DNA of 64,000 bases from Marinospirillum sp031581385 (GCF_044810985.1 NZ_CP085242.1:1488001-1552000), one strand, 5' to 3'; shown: positions 9,775 through 19,117, counted from the stretch's first letter. Notes: generated by a model not told the origin, from the letters alone. Made by a program: numbers and translations.

Positions 9775-10644
9775 ATGCCCCCAGCACCCAGAAAAAAGAA
9801 AGCCTCTCGCAAGAAGCCGCATCATCCCCTGGTGGAGAAGCTGCTGGCGTGGCTGGCTGTGCCCTGGCGCTGGTTGAATCGTCTGGTCTACTGGCTGGGG
9901 TGGTTGACGCTGGGTTTAATTCTGCTGCTGTCAGCCGGTCTTTTCACCTTTTTTTATACCCTACCGGATGCGGTAAATCCTTCTTTTGAGGAGTTGCAGG
10001 CCCAGGCTGAGGCGAGGGTAAAGGCCAGGCTGGAGGCACCGGATGCTTATTACCAGTGGACACCCTTGCGCCGGGTGAATCGGGATCTTTTGTATGCGGT
10101 GGTGCTGGCCGAGGATGCGCGTTTTTTTGAACACCGGGGCCTGGATTACGATGCCCTTCTGGATGCTTTTATTACCAACCTTCGCCGTGGAGAAACCGCT
10201 TTTGGCGGCAGCACCATCAGCCAGCAGGCGGTCAAGAATCTGTTTTTAACCCCTCGCCAGAGTTATTTTCGCAAGATTCAGGAAGCAATTCTGACCCGGC
10301 GGCTGGAAAATCGCCTGAGCAAGAACCAGATTCTGGAGTTGTACCTGAATCTGGCCGAGTTCGGGCCGGATGTTTATGGCGTGGCGGCTGCCGGCCGTCA
10401 CTATTTCGGCAAGCCACCTGCTGCGATCAATGCTGCCGAAGGGGCTTATCTGGCTTTGATGCTGCCCAGCCCCAGGCGCTATCACTACACTTTATTTCAG
10501 AACCGTAATGTCACGCCGGGCCTGCAGCGCAAGTATCAGCGGATTTTGCAGGGTATGAGTCATGCCAATTACATTTCCCGGGCGCAGTTAAATCGCTATC
10601 TGCCGCTGATCCGAAGAAATGACTGGCCAGAACGCCGACCCTGA
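9775..10644 (+). CDS. mtgA: Monofunctional peptidoglycan glycosyltransferase MtgA
   Basis: 289 aa. It polymerises lipid II into glycan strands at the outer face of the inner membrane. A very basic N-terminus (KKKASRKK) precedes one membrane segment (about residues 40-65, LTLGLILLLSAGLFTFFYTL), then a GT51 domain. GT51 motifs present: EDARFFEHRGLDYDAL with the catalytic Glu, GGSTISQQAVKNLFL, KNQILELYLNLAEFG and YFGKPPAAINAAEGAYLALMLPS (shown in parts). There is no transpeptidase domain, so it is MtgA rather than a class A PBP. The length is a little above the roughly 240 aa typical of the family because of the N-terminal extension. Confidence 0.93.
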   Translation: MPPAPRKKKASRKKPHHPLVEKLLAWLAVPWRWLNRLVYWLGWLTLGLILLLSAGLFTFFYTLPDAVNPSFEELQAQAEARVKARLEAPDAYYQWTPLRRVNRDLLYAVVLAEDARFFEHRGLDYDALLDAFITNLRRGETAFGGSTISQQAVKNLFLTPRQSYFRKIQEAILTRRLENRLSKNQILELYLNLAEFGPDVYGVAAAGRHYFGKPPAAINAAEGAYLALMLPSPRRYHYTLFQNRNVTPGLQRKYQRILQGMSHANYISRAQLNRYLPLIRRNDWPERRP

Positions 10645-10727
10645 CGGGTGACTTTTGTCGTCCTTCCTTGGATAATGGCAGGCTATTTTTCAGTAACTCG
10701 CAAATCTTGCAAGGTCAGTCCAATTAC

Positions 10728-12419
10728 ATGAAAGCCTTTATTACCGCTCAGTTAGATCAGGTTGTTATCCAGCTTAAATCCGAAGCCCTGTTGCCCGAGG
10801 ATTTTCAGCCACGCGTTCAGATCGATAATACCAAAGACAAGGCTCATGGCGACCTGGCCAGCAATCTGGCTCTGATGACGGCCAAAAAGGCCGGGATGAA
10901 ACCCCGGGATCTGGCCGAGAAGGTGGTCGCGATGCTGGAAGCGGATAATGCTTTCATGCAGAAAGTCAGCAAAATGGAAATTGCCGGGCCGGGTTTTATT
11001 AATTTTTTCCTCTCTACCAGTGCCCTGACTTCAGTCGTCAACGACATTCTTGGTCAGCAAGCCGCTTTTGGTCACAGCAACCAGGGCCAGGGTGAGAAGG
11101 TGCAGGTGGAATTTGTATCCGCCAATCCAACCGGCCCGCTGCATGTCGGTCATGGTCGAGGTGCTGCGGTGGGGGATTGCCTGTGTCGTTTATTGCAAGC
11201 CACCGGCTGGGATATCACCCGTGAATTTTATTACAACGATGCCGGTGCCCAGATCACTAATCTGGCCTTGTCGGTTCAGGCGCGTGTCAAAGGCTTGACC
11301 CCGGAAGATGCGGGCTGGCCGGAAAATGGTTACCGCGGTGAATACATTAAAGATGTAGCCGCCGATTATCTGGCGGAAAAAACGGTTACTGCCGATGATC
11401 AGCAAGTCAAGGCAGCCGGTGATCCTGAAGATCTGGAAGCCATACGGCGTTTTGCCGTGGCCAGCCTGCGCCGGGAACAGGACCTGGACCTCAAGGCTTT
11501 TGGTGTGGAGTTTGATGTCTACTTTCTGGAGTCTTCCCTTTATGAAGAAGGCAAGGTGGAAGCCGCTGTTCAGCAGTTGATTGATAATGGCTTTACCTAC
11601 GAGGAAGGCGGTGCCCTCTGGCTGCGTACCACCGACTTTGGTGATGATAAAGACCGGGTGATGCGTAAAACCGATGGCAACTACACTTATTTTGTGCCCG
11701 ATGTCGCCTACCATCTCAACAAGTGGCAGCGGGGCTTTAAAAAGGTCATTAATGAGCAGGGTGCAGATCACCATTCCACCATTACCCGTGTACGTGCGGG
11801 CCTTCAGGCTCTGAAACAGGATATCCCTGAAGGCTGGCCGGATTATGTGCTGCACCAGATGGTGACCGTCATGCGCAGTGGTGAAGAGGTGAAAATCTCC
11901 AAGCGCGCAGGCAGTTATGTCACCCTGAGGGATTTAATTGATGAAGTGGGTTGTGATGCCACGCGTTACTTCCTGGCCGCCAGAGCAGCGACTTCACAGT
12001 TGACCTTTGATATTGATCTGGCACGCTCCCAGACCAATGACAATCCGGTTTACTATATTCAGTATGCCCATGCGCGCCTGTGCAGTGTCGCCCGTCAGGC
12101 TGAAGAAAAAGGTTACAGCTGGTCACTGGAAGCCACGGATCTGGAACGCTTGAATACCGAACAGGAACAGGCGCTCCTGAATCAGCTGGCGCGCTTCCCG
12201 GAAGTGGTGGCCATTGCCGCGCGTGAACTGGAGCCGCATCTGATTGCCCAATACCTGCGTGAGGTGGCAGCGGCCATGCATTCCTGGTACAACGCCTGTC
12301 AGTTTCTGGTGGAAGAGCAGGCCCTGCGGGATGCCCGCCTGGCTCTGGCTGCAGCCACCCGGCAAGTCCTGGCCAATGGTTTGCAGTTGTTGGGCGTATC
12401 TGCCCCCGAGTCTATGTAA
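10728..12419 (+). CDS. argS: Arginyl-tRNA synthetase
   Basis: 563 aa with the start at MKAFITAQLDQVV. An upstream in-frame ATG at 10668 would add 20 residues that do not look like ArgRS. It charges tRNA-Arg. Class I signatures: ANPTGPLHVGHGRGAAVGD (HIGH-like HVGH) and EEVKISKRAGSYVTL (KMSKS-like). The C-terminal DALR anticodon-binding domain ends with the typical LRDARLALAAATRQVLANGL. The next gene, the SPOR protein, begins 32 nt downstream. Confidence 0.97.
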   Translation: MKAFITAQLDQVVIQLKSEALLPEDFQPRVQIDNTKDKAHGDLASNLALMTAKKAGMKPRDLAEKVVAMLEADNAFMQKVSKMEIAGPGFINFFLSTSALTSVVNDILGQQAAFGHSNQGQGEKVQVEFVSANPTGPLHVGHGRGAAVGDCLCRLLQATGWDITREFYYNDAGAQITNLALSVQARVKGLTPEDAGWPENGYRGEYIKDVAADYLAEKTVTADDQQVKAAGDPEDLEAIRRFAVASLRREQDLDLKAFGVEFDVYFLESSLYEEGKVEAAVQQLIDNGFTYEEGGALWLRTTDFGDDKDRVMRKTDGNYTYFVPDVAYHLNKWQRGFKKVINEQGADHHSTITRVRAGLQALKQDIPEGWPDYVLHQMVTVMRSGEEVKISKRAGSYVTLRDLIDEVGCDATRYFLAARAATSQLTFDIDLARSQTNDNPVYYIQYAHARLCSVARQAEEKGYSWSLEATDLERLNTEQEQALLNQLARFPEVVAIAARELEPHLIAQYLREVAAAMHSWYNACQFLVEEQALRDARLALAAATRQVLANGLQLLGVSAPESM

Positions 12420-12451
12420 CACTAAAGCCCCAGTGGCGAGAGAGGTGAAAA

Positions 12452-13153
12452 ATGGCTCATGATTTTGCCAGTCGACAGCGCAAAAAGAGCCAGCCTGAAC
12501 CGGGAGAGCACCGGGTGAGAGGTGCTGTGCCGAAAACAGCTGAAACACCGGAAGACAAGACGGCTTCCGGTCTCTGGAGCCGCTTGCCGGGTTGGGGCTG
12601 GTTGAGTGTTGGCTTGGTGGCCGGTTTTGTCCTGGCCCAGATGTTCAGCTCGTCTCCCAGCCAGGAGCCGGTTGCTGCCCAGGAAACACCAGACTCCCAG
12701 CCGGAAGCCGAAGTGCTTGTGGAAGAGTCAGCTGAAGACGGGAGCCAGCCCCGATTTGATTTTTACACCCTCCTCCCGGAAAGCGAAGTGATTGCACCCA
12801 AGATAGAGGCGTATCAATCCACACCCAGGGATGCGGTTGATCAACCCAGCTTCATGCTTCAGGTTGGCTCTTTTCGCACCCCGACCGATGCCGTCCGCCA
12901 GCAGGAGCGTCTGCAGGAACTGGGGTTTGAGGAGGTGCGCATCCATCCGGTGGAAACAGGAGAGGGTGATATCTGGCATCGGGTGCAAATCGGCCCTTTC
13001 CAGGATCGTCGAACCCTGGCCAGAGCACAGGATGATATTGCCGCTGCAGGTCTGGAATTCATGCTGCTGCGCCTGAAAAAAGAAGACACTTCAGAAGAGC
13101 CTCAGGAACGCCTGGCCACCCCTGTGGAAGTCAGAGACGAATTAACCGAATAA
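12452..13153 (+). CDS. SPOR-domain cell division protein, FtsN-like
   Basis: 233 aa. A short cytoplasmic basic tail precedes one membrane helix (about 50-66, WLSVGLVAGFVLAQMF). A Glu/Pro-rich linker follows, then a SPOR domain (about 128-208, FMLQVGSFRTPTDAVRQQERL ... IWHRVQIGPFQDRRTLARA) that binds denuded glycan at the division septum. An FtsN-type SPOR gene between argS and hslV is a common gammaproteobacterial arrangement, so FtsN is the likely identity. The short linker and weak sequence conservation of FtsN outside SPOR keep this short of certain. Confidence 0.85.
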   Translation: MAHDFASRQRKKSQPEPGEHRVRGAVPKTAETPEDKTASGLWSRLPGWGWLSVGLVAGFVLAQMFSSSPSQEPVAAQETPDSQPEAEVLVEESAEDGSQPRFDFYTLLPESEVIAPKIEAYQSTPRDAVDQPSFMLQVGSFRTPTDAVRQQERLQELGFEEVRIHPVETGEGDIWHRVQIGPFQDRRTLARAQDDIAAAGLEFMLLRLKKEDTSEEPQERLATPVEVRDELTE

Positions 13154-13171
13154 CCTGTTTAAGGAGACAGC

Positions 13172-13696
13172 ATGACCACTATTGTTTGCGTGCGTCGCGA
13201 TGATGAAGTTTTCCTGGGAGGAGACGGTCAGGTCTCTCTGGGCAATACCGTGATGAAAGGCAATGCCCGCAAGGTTCGCCGCTTGTATCATGACAAGATT
13301 CTCGCGGGTTTTGCTGGTGGAACAGCCGATGCCTTCACTCTGTTTGAGCGCTTTGAAGGCCAACTGGAAAAGCATCAGGGCCAGCTGGTGCGGGCGGCTG
13401 TGGAAATGGCCAAAGACTGGCGAACCGATCGCGCTCTGCGTCGCCTGGAAGCCATGTTGGTGGTAGCGGATGAAACCGCCACGCTTTGCATCAGCGGCAC
13501 TGGTGATGTCATCGAGCCGGAACACGGTGTTCTGGCGATTGGTTCCGGTGGCAACTTTGCCTTGGCTGCCGCCCGCGCCCTGCTGGAAAATACCGATTTG
13601 AGTGCCAGAGATATCGTGGAAAAAAGCCTGCGCATGGCAGGTGATATCTGTGTGTTTACCAACCACGACATGACTATAGAAGGCTTGAAGAAATGA
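13172..13696 (+). CDS. hslV: ATP-dependent protease peptidase subunit HslV
   Basis: 174 aa. Twelve subunits form the proteolytic core of the HslVU protease. After Met removal the protein starts TTIVCVRRDDEVFLGGDGQ, exposing the catalytic N-terminal Thr. GSGGNFALAAARAL is the usual C-terminal half signature. An AAGGAGAC ribosome site precedes it. It overlaps hslU by 4 nt (ATGA), so translation is probably coupled. Confidence 0.98.
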   Translation: MTTIVCVRRDDEVFLGGDGQVSLGNTVMKGNARKVRRLYHDKILAGFAGGTADAFTLFERFEGQLEKHQGQLVRAAVEMAKDWRTDRALRRLEAMLVVADETATLCISGTGDVIEPEHGVLAIGSGGNFALAAARALLENTDLSARDIVEKSLRMAGDICVFTNHDMTIEGLKK

Positions 13697-15021
13697 GCAG
13701 CATGACCCCGAGAGAAATCGTCAGCGAACTGGATCGTTTCATCATCGGCCAGGCCGAAGCCAAACGCTCAGTGGCTATTGCCCTGCGTAACCGCTGGCGC
13801 CGGATGCAACTCGATCCGGATCTGCGTGCCGAAGTCACCCCCAAGAACATTCTGATGATCGGCCCCACGGGTGTGGGTAAAACTGAAATTGCCCGGCGTC
13901 TGGCCAAACTGGCGCGCGCTCCTTTCATCAAGGTGGAAGCTACCAAGTTTACCGAAGTGGGTTATGTCGGTCGTGATGTGGAAACCATCATTCGCGATCT
14001 GGCCGAGTCCTCGGTCAAGATGCTGCGCGAAGAGGCGATGAAAAAAAATCGTCACCCTGCTGAGGATGCTGCCGAAGAGCGCATCCTGGATGCTCTGCTG
14101 CCCCCGGCCAGGGATAATAACAACCAGCCCCTGCAGGAAACCGAAGAATCCTCCACCCGCCAGATGTTCCGCAAGAAATTGCGTGAAGGCCAACTGGACG
14201 ACAAGGAAATCGATATCGAAGTAGCGGGCCCCCAGGTTGGTGTGGAAATCATGAGTCCGCCGGGTATGGAAGAAATGACTCAGCAGCTGCAGAGCATGTT
14301 TTCCAACATGAACCAGGACAAGAAAAAAAGCCGCAAAATGAAAATCCGCGATGCCCAGCGGATCATCCGTGATGAAGAAGCCGCCCGCCTGATCAACGAA
14401 GAAGAAATCAAGCGTGAAGCCGTGGATCTGGTGGAACAAAACGGCATCGTTTTCCTGGATGAGCTGGACAAGGTCTGCAAGCGCGGTGAAAACGCCTCCA
14501 GCGATGTTTCCCGTGATGGCGTTCAGCGTGACCTTTTGCCGCTGATTGAAGGTAGCACCGTCACCACCAAATACGGCATGATCAAAACCGATCACATCCT
14601 GTTTATTGCTTCCGGTGCCTTTCACCTGGCCAAGCCTTCCGACCTGATTCCTGAGCTGCAGGGTCGTTTGCCGATTCGTGTGGAACTCAAGGCCCTGACA
14701 CCCGAAGACTTCCGGCGCATCCTCACCGAGCCGGATGCTTCCCTGACCCGCCAGGCCACGGCCCTGATGGCCACCGAAGGAGTGGATGTCAGCTTCACTG
14801 ATGACGGCATCAACCGCCTGGCGGAAATTGCCTTTCAGGTGAATGAAAACACCGACAACATCGGTGCCCGTCGCCTGCATACCGTCATGGAGCGCCTGCT
14901 GGAAGAAGCCAGCTATGATGCCGACAAACTGGGCGGCAAACTGGTCGTGGATGCTGCCTATGTCGACCAGCAACTGGGCGAACTGGCCAGAGACGAGGAT
15001 CTTTCTCGTTATATCCTCTAG
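13693..15021 (+). CDS. hslU: ATP-dependent protease ATPase subunit HslU
   Basis: 442 aa. This AAA+ unfoldase feeds substrates to HslV. Walker A GPTGVGKTEIARRLAKLA starts at about residue 57. An intermediate (I) domain spans roughly 110-240, Walker B is IVFLDELDK, and sensor elements follow. It ends SRYIL, the C-terminal tail that docks into HslV. It overlaps hslV by 4 nt, and a DUF971 gene starts 9 nt later. Confidence 0.98.
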   Translation: MSSMTPREIVSELDRFIIGQAEAKRSVAIALRNRWRRMQLDPDLRAEVTPKNILMIGPTGVGKTEIARRLAKLARAPFIKVEATKFTEVGYVGRDVETIIRDLAESSVKMLREEAMKKNRHPAEDAAEERILDALLPPARDNNNQPLQETEESSTRQMFRKKLREGQLDDKEIDIEVAGPQVGVEIMSPPGMEEMTQQLQSMFSNMNQDKKKSRKMKIRDAQRIIRDEEAARLINEEEIKREAVDLVEQNGIVFLDELDKVCKRGENASSDVSRDGVQRDLLPLIEGSTVTTKYGMIKTDHILFIASGAFHLAKPSDLIPELQGRLPIRVELKALTPEDFRRILTEPDASLTRQATALMATEGVDVSFTDDGINRLAEIAFQVNENTDNIGARRLHTVMERLLEEASYDADKLGGKLVVDAAYVDQQLGELARDEDLSRYIL

Positions 15022-15030
15022 GAGACGGCA

Positions 15031-15435
15031 ATGACAGAAATGAATGAAGCTCCGCAGCCAGAGAAGGTGAATTACAGTAAAAGCCGCCAGTGCCTAGAGT
15101 TGACTTATGCCAGTGGCGAAGCTTTTGACCTGTCTGCGGAAATGTTGCGGGTTCTCTCGCCTTCTGCAGAAGTGCAGGGGCACGGCAGCCCTATTTTGCA
15201 GACCGGCAAAAAGGACGTTCGTATCTGGAAAATTGAGCCGGTGGGCCGCTATGCACTCAAGCTTTCTTTTGATGATGGCCATGACTCCGGGCTTTTTTCC
15301 TGGGACTACCTCTGGCATCTGGGCCAGAATAAGGAAAGACTCTGGCAGGAGTATTTGGACAAGCTGGCTGCTGCCGGAGAAAGCCGGGAACCCAAGTTGA
15401 TTCCTTTGGCAGTGGATGCTGGCCAGAAAAATTAA
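15031..15435 (+). CDS. DUF971 (gamma-butyrobetaine hydroxylase-like N-terminal domain) protein
   Basis: 134 aa. It is a single small domain of the kind found at the N-terminus of gamma-butyrobetaine hydroxylase and as free-standing DUF971 proteins. Typical residues are LELTYASGEAFDLSAEMLRV and YALKLSFDDGHDSGLFSWDYL. It sits immediately after hslU, a placement seen often in this class. Its biochemical role is unknown; the His/Asp-rich C-terminal half could bind a metal, which is inference. Confidence 0.85.
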   Translation: MTEMNEAPQPEKVNYSKSRQCLELTYASGEAFDLSAEMLRVLSPSAEVQGHGSPILQTGKKDVRIWKIEPVGRYALKLSFDDGHDSGLFSWDYLWHLGQNKERLWQEYLDKLAAAGESREPKLIPLAVDAGQKN

Positions 15436-15453
15436 ATTATTTGGTTAGCAATG

Positions 15454-15554
15454 GGGTGCAAGGTGCTGCTTGTCAGGCTGTCCACGACAGGAGGTCGTGG
15501 CCAGAGCTTACAGGGACGTATTCACGCGTCCTGACAAGTACGTACCTTGCGCCC
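15454..15554. repeat. Long imperfect palindrome with internal hairpins (REP/MITE-like)
   Basis: The outer arms GGGTGCAAGGT (15454) and ACCTTGCGCCC (15544) pair with one G-T wobble. The next arms CTTGTCAGG (15469-15477) and CCTGACAAG (15530-15538) are exact complements. Inside are two further hairpins: CCACGAC/GTCGTGG (15482-15500) and GGACG/CGTCC (about 15514-15531). The whole can fold as a branched cruciform or three-way RNA. It fills the gap between the DUF971 gene and ubiE. A dispersed intergenic repeat is the most likely explanation; a structured RNA is possible. Confidence 0.7.
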
Positions 15555-15599
15555 TTCCGGTAGCAGGTTATTTATAAAACAGTTTTCAGGACTCAGGCC

Positions 15600-16373
15600 A
15601 TGACTCAGGATTCACAGCAGGCAGAACAGCAGAAAAAAACCGCTGATTTCGGTTATCAGGAAGTGCCCTACGAAGAGAAACAAAAGCGCGTGGCCGGGGT
15701 GTTTGATTCCGTGGCCGCCAAGTACGATCTGATGAATGATTTGATGTCCATGGGCGTGCATCGCCTGTGGAAAAAATTCACCATTGAACTGTCCGGTGTA
15801 CGCAAGGGCCATCGGGTTCTGGATATTGCCGGGGGTACGGGTGATCTCACCCTGCAGTTCTCGCGCCTGGTGGGTGAGGAAGGCGAGGTGATTCTGGCCG
15901 ATATCAATGCCTCTATGCTGAAGGTGGGACGTGATCGCCTGCTGGATCGTGGCTATGGCGGCAATATCCAGTTTGTTCAGGCCAATGCTGAATCCCTGCC
16001 TTTCCCGGACAATCATTTTGATGTGATTACCATTGCCTTTGGCCTGCGTAATGTCACGGACAAGGACAAGGCGCTGAAGGATATGGCGCGGATTCTCAAG
16101 CCCGGTGGACGCCTGCTGGTGCTGGAATTCTCCAAGCCCACCAACCCGCTGATGAGCAAGGTGTATGATGCCTATTCCTTCACCGCACTGCCTTTCATGG
16201 GCAAGTTGTTTGCCGGTGACAGTGATTCCTACCGCTATCTGGCGGAGTCCATTCGTATGCACCCGGATCAGGAAACCCTGAAGGGCATGATGGAAAAAGC
16301 CGGTCTCAGTGAAGTGGAATACCACAATATGACTTCGGGTGTGGTGGCTTTGCACCGAGGCATCAAGCTGTAA
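15600..16373 (+). CDS. ubiE: Ubiquinone/menaquinone biosynthesis C-methyltransferase UbiE
   Basis: 257 aa. It C-methylates the demethylated quinone ring. SAM-binding motif I is HRVLDIAGGTGDLTLQFSRL, and DVITIAFGLRNVTDKDKAL and LKPGGRLLVLEFSKP are the later UbiE signatures. It ends with GVVALHRGIKL, the usual C-terminus. The cluster ubiE-ubiJ-ubiB follows with short gaps and belongs to the late ubiquinone pathway. Confidence 0.97.
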   Translation: MTQDSQQAEQQKKTADFGYQEVPYEEKQKRVAGVFDSVAAKYDLMNDLMSMGVHRLWKKFTIELSGVRKGHRVLDIAGGTGDLTLQFSRLVGEEGEVILADINASMLKVGRDRLLDRGYGGNIQFVQANAESLPFPDNHFDVITIAFGLRNVTDKDKALKDMARILKPGGRLLVLEFSKPTNPLMSKVYDAYSFTALPFMGKLFAGDSDSYRYLAESIRMHPDQETLKGMMEKAGLSEVEYHNMTSGVVALHRGIKL

Positions 16374-16395
16374 TTGCTAACAGGACTGAACAATC

Positions 16396-17034
16396 ATGCA
16401 ACTGCCATTGGCTGCCCTGACAGCCCTGGAAAATCTGGTCAATCCCCTACTGCGTCAAGTGGTTGCGCAGGCCGGGGCAACGGCTGCCAACCTGGATGAA
16501 TTGCAGGATTCCTGCCTGGAGATACGCATTGCTCCCTGGGGTTTGCAGGTGTTTTTGTTGGTAACCCCCGATGGTCTGTATTTTCACCGTACTCTGGAAA
16601 CTGAGCCGGATGCCTGGGTGGAAGCCACGCCCCAGGCCTATCTGAAGATGGCGACCCAACCTGCCGCCAGTGGTGTCCTCTTCACTCCTGAAGTCAAAGT
16701 GGGCGGCGATACCCGCAAACTGGAGTTGCTGCAGGATCTGATTGCTTCCCTGGGTCTGGATACCGGTGATCTGGTGGCTCGTTTCAGCGGGCCTTTACCT
16801 CTGGCCGGTTTGCAGGCTGGGTTTACACAGTTGCGCAGCTGGGGTTCTCGAGCTTCAGCAGCGGCTCGACGTGACCTTAAGGATTATCTGGAAGAGGAAA
16901 GCGGAATTCTGCCCGGACAAAACAGCCTGCATCTACTGGAATCCGGCCTGGAAGAATTGCGGCTGGATGTGGATCGCCTGGAAGCCCGTATCCGTTTGCT
17001 GGAAGCGGCCAGAAAACAAGCTGGAGAAACCTAG
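16396..17034 (+). CDS. ubiJ: Ubiquinone biosynthesis accessory factor UbiJ (SCP2 domain)
   Basis: 212 aa. UbiJ is a lipid-binding scaffold of the soluble Ubi complex. The N-terminal half is an SCP2-like domain (LEIRIAPWGLQVFLLVTPDG) and the C-terminal part is a coiled coil ending LEELRLDVDRLEARIRLLEA. The SCP2 region is poorly conserved between species, so the call leans on position between ubiE and ubiB. Its stop codon overlaps the ubiB GTG start by one base. Confidence 0.92.
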   Translation: MQLPLAALTALENLVNPLLRQVVAQAGATAANLDELQDSCLEIRIAPWGLQVFLLVTPDGLYFHRTLETEPDAWVEATPQAYLKMATQPAASGVLFTPEVKVGGDTRKLELLQDLIASLGLDTGDLVARFSGPLPLAGLQAGFTQLRSWGSRASAAARRDLKDYLEEESGILPGQNSLHLLESGLEELRLDVDRLEARIRLLEAARKQAGET

Positions 17035-18671
17035 TGGGCCGTTTGTACCGTGCATTCAAAATCAGCTGGATTATTGTTCGTTACCGCCTGGATATCCTGA
17101 TTCCTCTGGACAAGCTGCCCACCTTTCTGGTGCTTTTGCTGAAGTTGAATCCAGCCCGTCTGTTTCCTCTGGGTCAACACAGCCGGGGCGAAAGGCTGCG
17201 TTTGTCGCTGGAAGAGCTGGGGCCTATTTTTGTTAAGTTCGGGCAGATGCTTTCAACCCGGCGCGATCTTCTGCCGGGCGATGTCGCCGATGAATTGAAG
17301 CGGCTTCAGGATCAGGTGCCGCCTTTTTCCGCTGCTCTGGCCAAGGCCACGATTGAAAAGTCCTTGGGTATGAGCGTTGCCGAAGCTTTTGCTGAATTCG
17401 GCAGTGAAGCTCTGGCTTCGGCTTCTGTTGCCCAGGTGCATACCGCAAAGCTGCATACGGGCGAAGAGGTGGTGGTCAAGGTGATTCGCCCCGGTATTCA
17501 CAAGGTGATCCGCAAGGATATTCAGCTACTTTATATGCTGGCCCGCCTGGTTCTCTGGCTGGTGCCGGATGCCCGGCGCCTGCACCCTGTGGAAGTGGTG
17601 GCCGATTATGAAATCAGCCTGATGGATGAGCTGGATATGCAAAAGGAAGCAGCCAACACTTCCCAGCTCAAACGCAATTTTCTGAATTCCCATCTTTTGT
17701 ATGTTCCGGCCATTCACTGGTCGTTTACCCGCAGAAACGTCATGGTTCAGGAGCGTATCTACGGGGTTCCGGTGGCTGAAGTGGAAGTCCTCAAACAGCA
17801 GGGCGTGAACATGAAAAAGCTGGCTGAACGCGGGGTGGAAATCTTTTTTACCCAGGTGTTTCGGGACAACTTTTTTCATGCCGATATGCACCCCGGTAAT
17901 ATTTTTGTGGATACCAGCAAGCCGGAAAGCCCTCGCTACATTGCCATTGACTGCGGTATTGTCGGTTCTCTCAGTATTGAAGATCAAAACTATCTGGCAC
18001 GGAACCTTCTGGCCTTTTTCAAGCAGGACTACTACGAAGTGGCGCGGCTGCATATTGAATCCGGCTGGGTGGGTGAAGGCACCCGAGCCAATGAGTTTGC
18101 TGCGGCAATACGTGCCGTCTGTGAGCCCATCTTTGAAAAGCCCCTGAAGGACATTTCCTTTGGTCAGGTGCTTCTGGGTTTGTTTCAGACAGCCCGACGC
18201 TTCAATATGGAGGTTCAACCGCAACTGGTTCTGTTGCAGAAAACCCTGCTGAATATTGAAGGTCTGGGGCGTCAGCTTTACCCGGAGCTGGATCTCTGGA
18301 CAACCGCCAAACCCTTCCTGGAAAACTGGATGAAACAACGCGTGGGGCCGCGCGGTATTCTGCTGAAAGCCAAGGAGAAGCTGCCGGACTGGCTGGAACA
18401 GGTGCCTGAACTGCCCCAGTTGGCGCATGAAAGCCTGTCACAGCTGCGCAACTGGCAGGAAGACCAGCGCGAACAACGCCGTATACTGACGGAAATCCGC
18501 CTGGAAATGGCCCGTTCCCGAAGGCGTACCGGTCAGTTGGCCATGGGCTTGCTGTTGCTGGCTTTGGGGCTGGTCAGTGGAGTCGGGGAAATGCTGTTGC
18601 CGCTTCTGGACGGTGAATGGCAGCCCTGGGTCTTGGTCACAGCCGGAGCGCTGGTGCTCTTGAGGCGGTAA
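17034..18671 (+). CDS. ubiB: Ubiquinone biosynthesis ATPase-like kinase UbiB
   Basis: 545 aa, starting with GTG directly overlapping the ubiJ stop. It belongs to the UbiB/COQ8 protein-kinase-like ATPases that support the Ubi complex at the membrane. Family marks: the KxGQ motif in PIFVKFGQMLSTR, the Ala-rich loop ASASVAQVHTAKL, the invariant Lys in VVVKVIRPGI, and catalytic HADMHPGN. Two C-terminal hydrophobic segments (about 500-545, LAMGLLLLALGLVSG and QPWVLVTAGALVLL) anchor it in the membrane. Confidence 0.96.
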   Translation: MGRLYRAFKISWIIVRYRLDILIPLDKLPTFLVLLLKLNPARLFPLGQHSRGERLRLSLEELGPIFVKFGQMLSTRRDLLPGDVADELKRLQDQVPPFSAALAKATIEKSLGMSVAEAFAEFGSEALASASVAQVHTAKLHTGEEVVVKVIRPGIHKVIRKDIQLLYMLARLVLWLVPDARRLHPVEVVADYEISLMDELDMQKEAANTSQLKRNFLNSHLLYVPAIHWSFTRRNVMVQERIYGVPVAEVEVLKQQGVNMKKLAERGVEIFFTQVFRDNFFHADMHPGNIFVDTSKPESPRYIAIDCGIVGSLSIEDQNYLARNLLAFFKQDYYEVARLHIESGWVGEGTRANEFAAAIRAVCEPIFEKPLKDISFGQVLLGLFQTARRFNMEVQPQLVLLQKTLLNIEGLGRQLYPELDLWTTAKPFLENWMKQRVGPRGILLKAKEKLPDWLEQVPELPQLAHESLSQLRNWQEDQREQRRILTEIRLEMARSRRRTGQLAMGLLLLALGLVSGVGEMLLPLLDGEWQPWVLVTAGALVLLRR

Positions 18672-18760
18672 AAGCAGGGTCTTCGCTATATGGTGCAGGC
18701 TGTTGCTTTAAGCTATGCTAGGCAGCCTTTTTATGATGATTGCCAAGGCTTGATGAGCGT

Positions 18761-19090
18761 ATGAGTGATATTCTTCAACAGTTGGAAAAAATTCTGGATG
18801 AAAGGCGTGAGGCCGCACCGGAGACCTCCTATGTGGCCCAGCTGCATGGCAAGGGACTGAACAAGATACTGGAGAAGGTGGGCGAAGAAGCAACAGAAAC
18901 CCTGTTGGCCGCCAAGGATGCCCAGCAAACGGGTGACCACCAAGAGGTGATTGCAGAAACAGCGGATCTTTGGTTTCATTCTCTGGTTATGTTATCGCAT
19001 CTGGGAATCAGCCATCAGGAAGTTCTGGATGAGCTGGCAAGACGTATGGGTATTTCCGGCCTGGAAGAAAAAGCCAGCCGCAACAAGTAA
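18761..19090 (+). CDS. hisE: Phosphoribosyl-ATP pyrophosphohydrolase HisE
   Basis: 109 aa from MSDILQQLEKILDERR; an upstream TTG (18740) in frame is less likely. It catalyses the second step of histidine synthesis. MazG-like helices carry the metal-binding residues in KVGEEATETLLAAKD and VIAETADLWFHSLVML. In many relatives the order is ubiB-hisI-hisE-tatA. Here only 89 nt separate ubiB from hisE and no hisI coding region fits, so PR-AMP cyclohydrolase must be encoded elsewhere. Confidence 0.95.
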   Translation: MSDILQQLEKILDERREAAPETSYVAQLHGKGLNKILEKVGEEATETLLAAKDAQQTGDHQEVIAETADLWFHSLVMLSHLGISHQEVLDELARRMGISGLEEKASRNK

Positions 19091-19117
19091 CTGACAACGA
19101 TAAAGCAGGAGAAGAAC

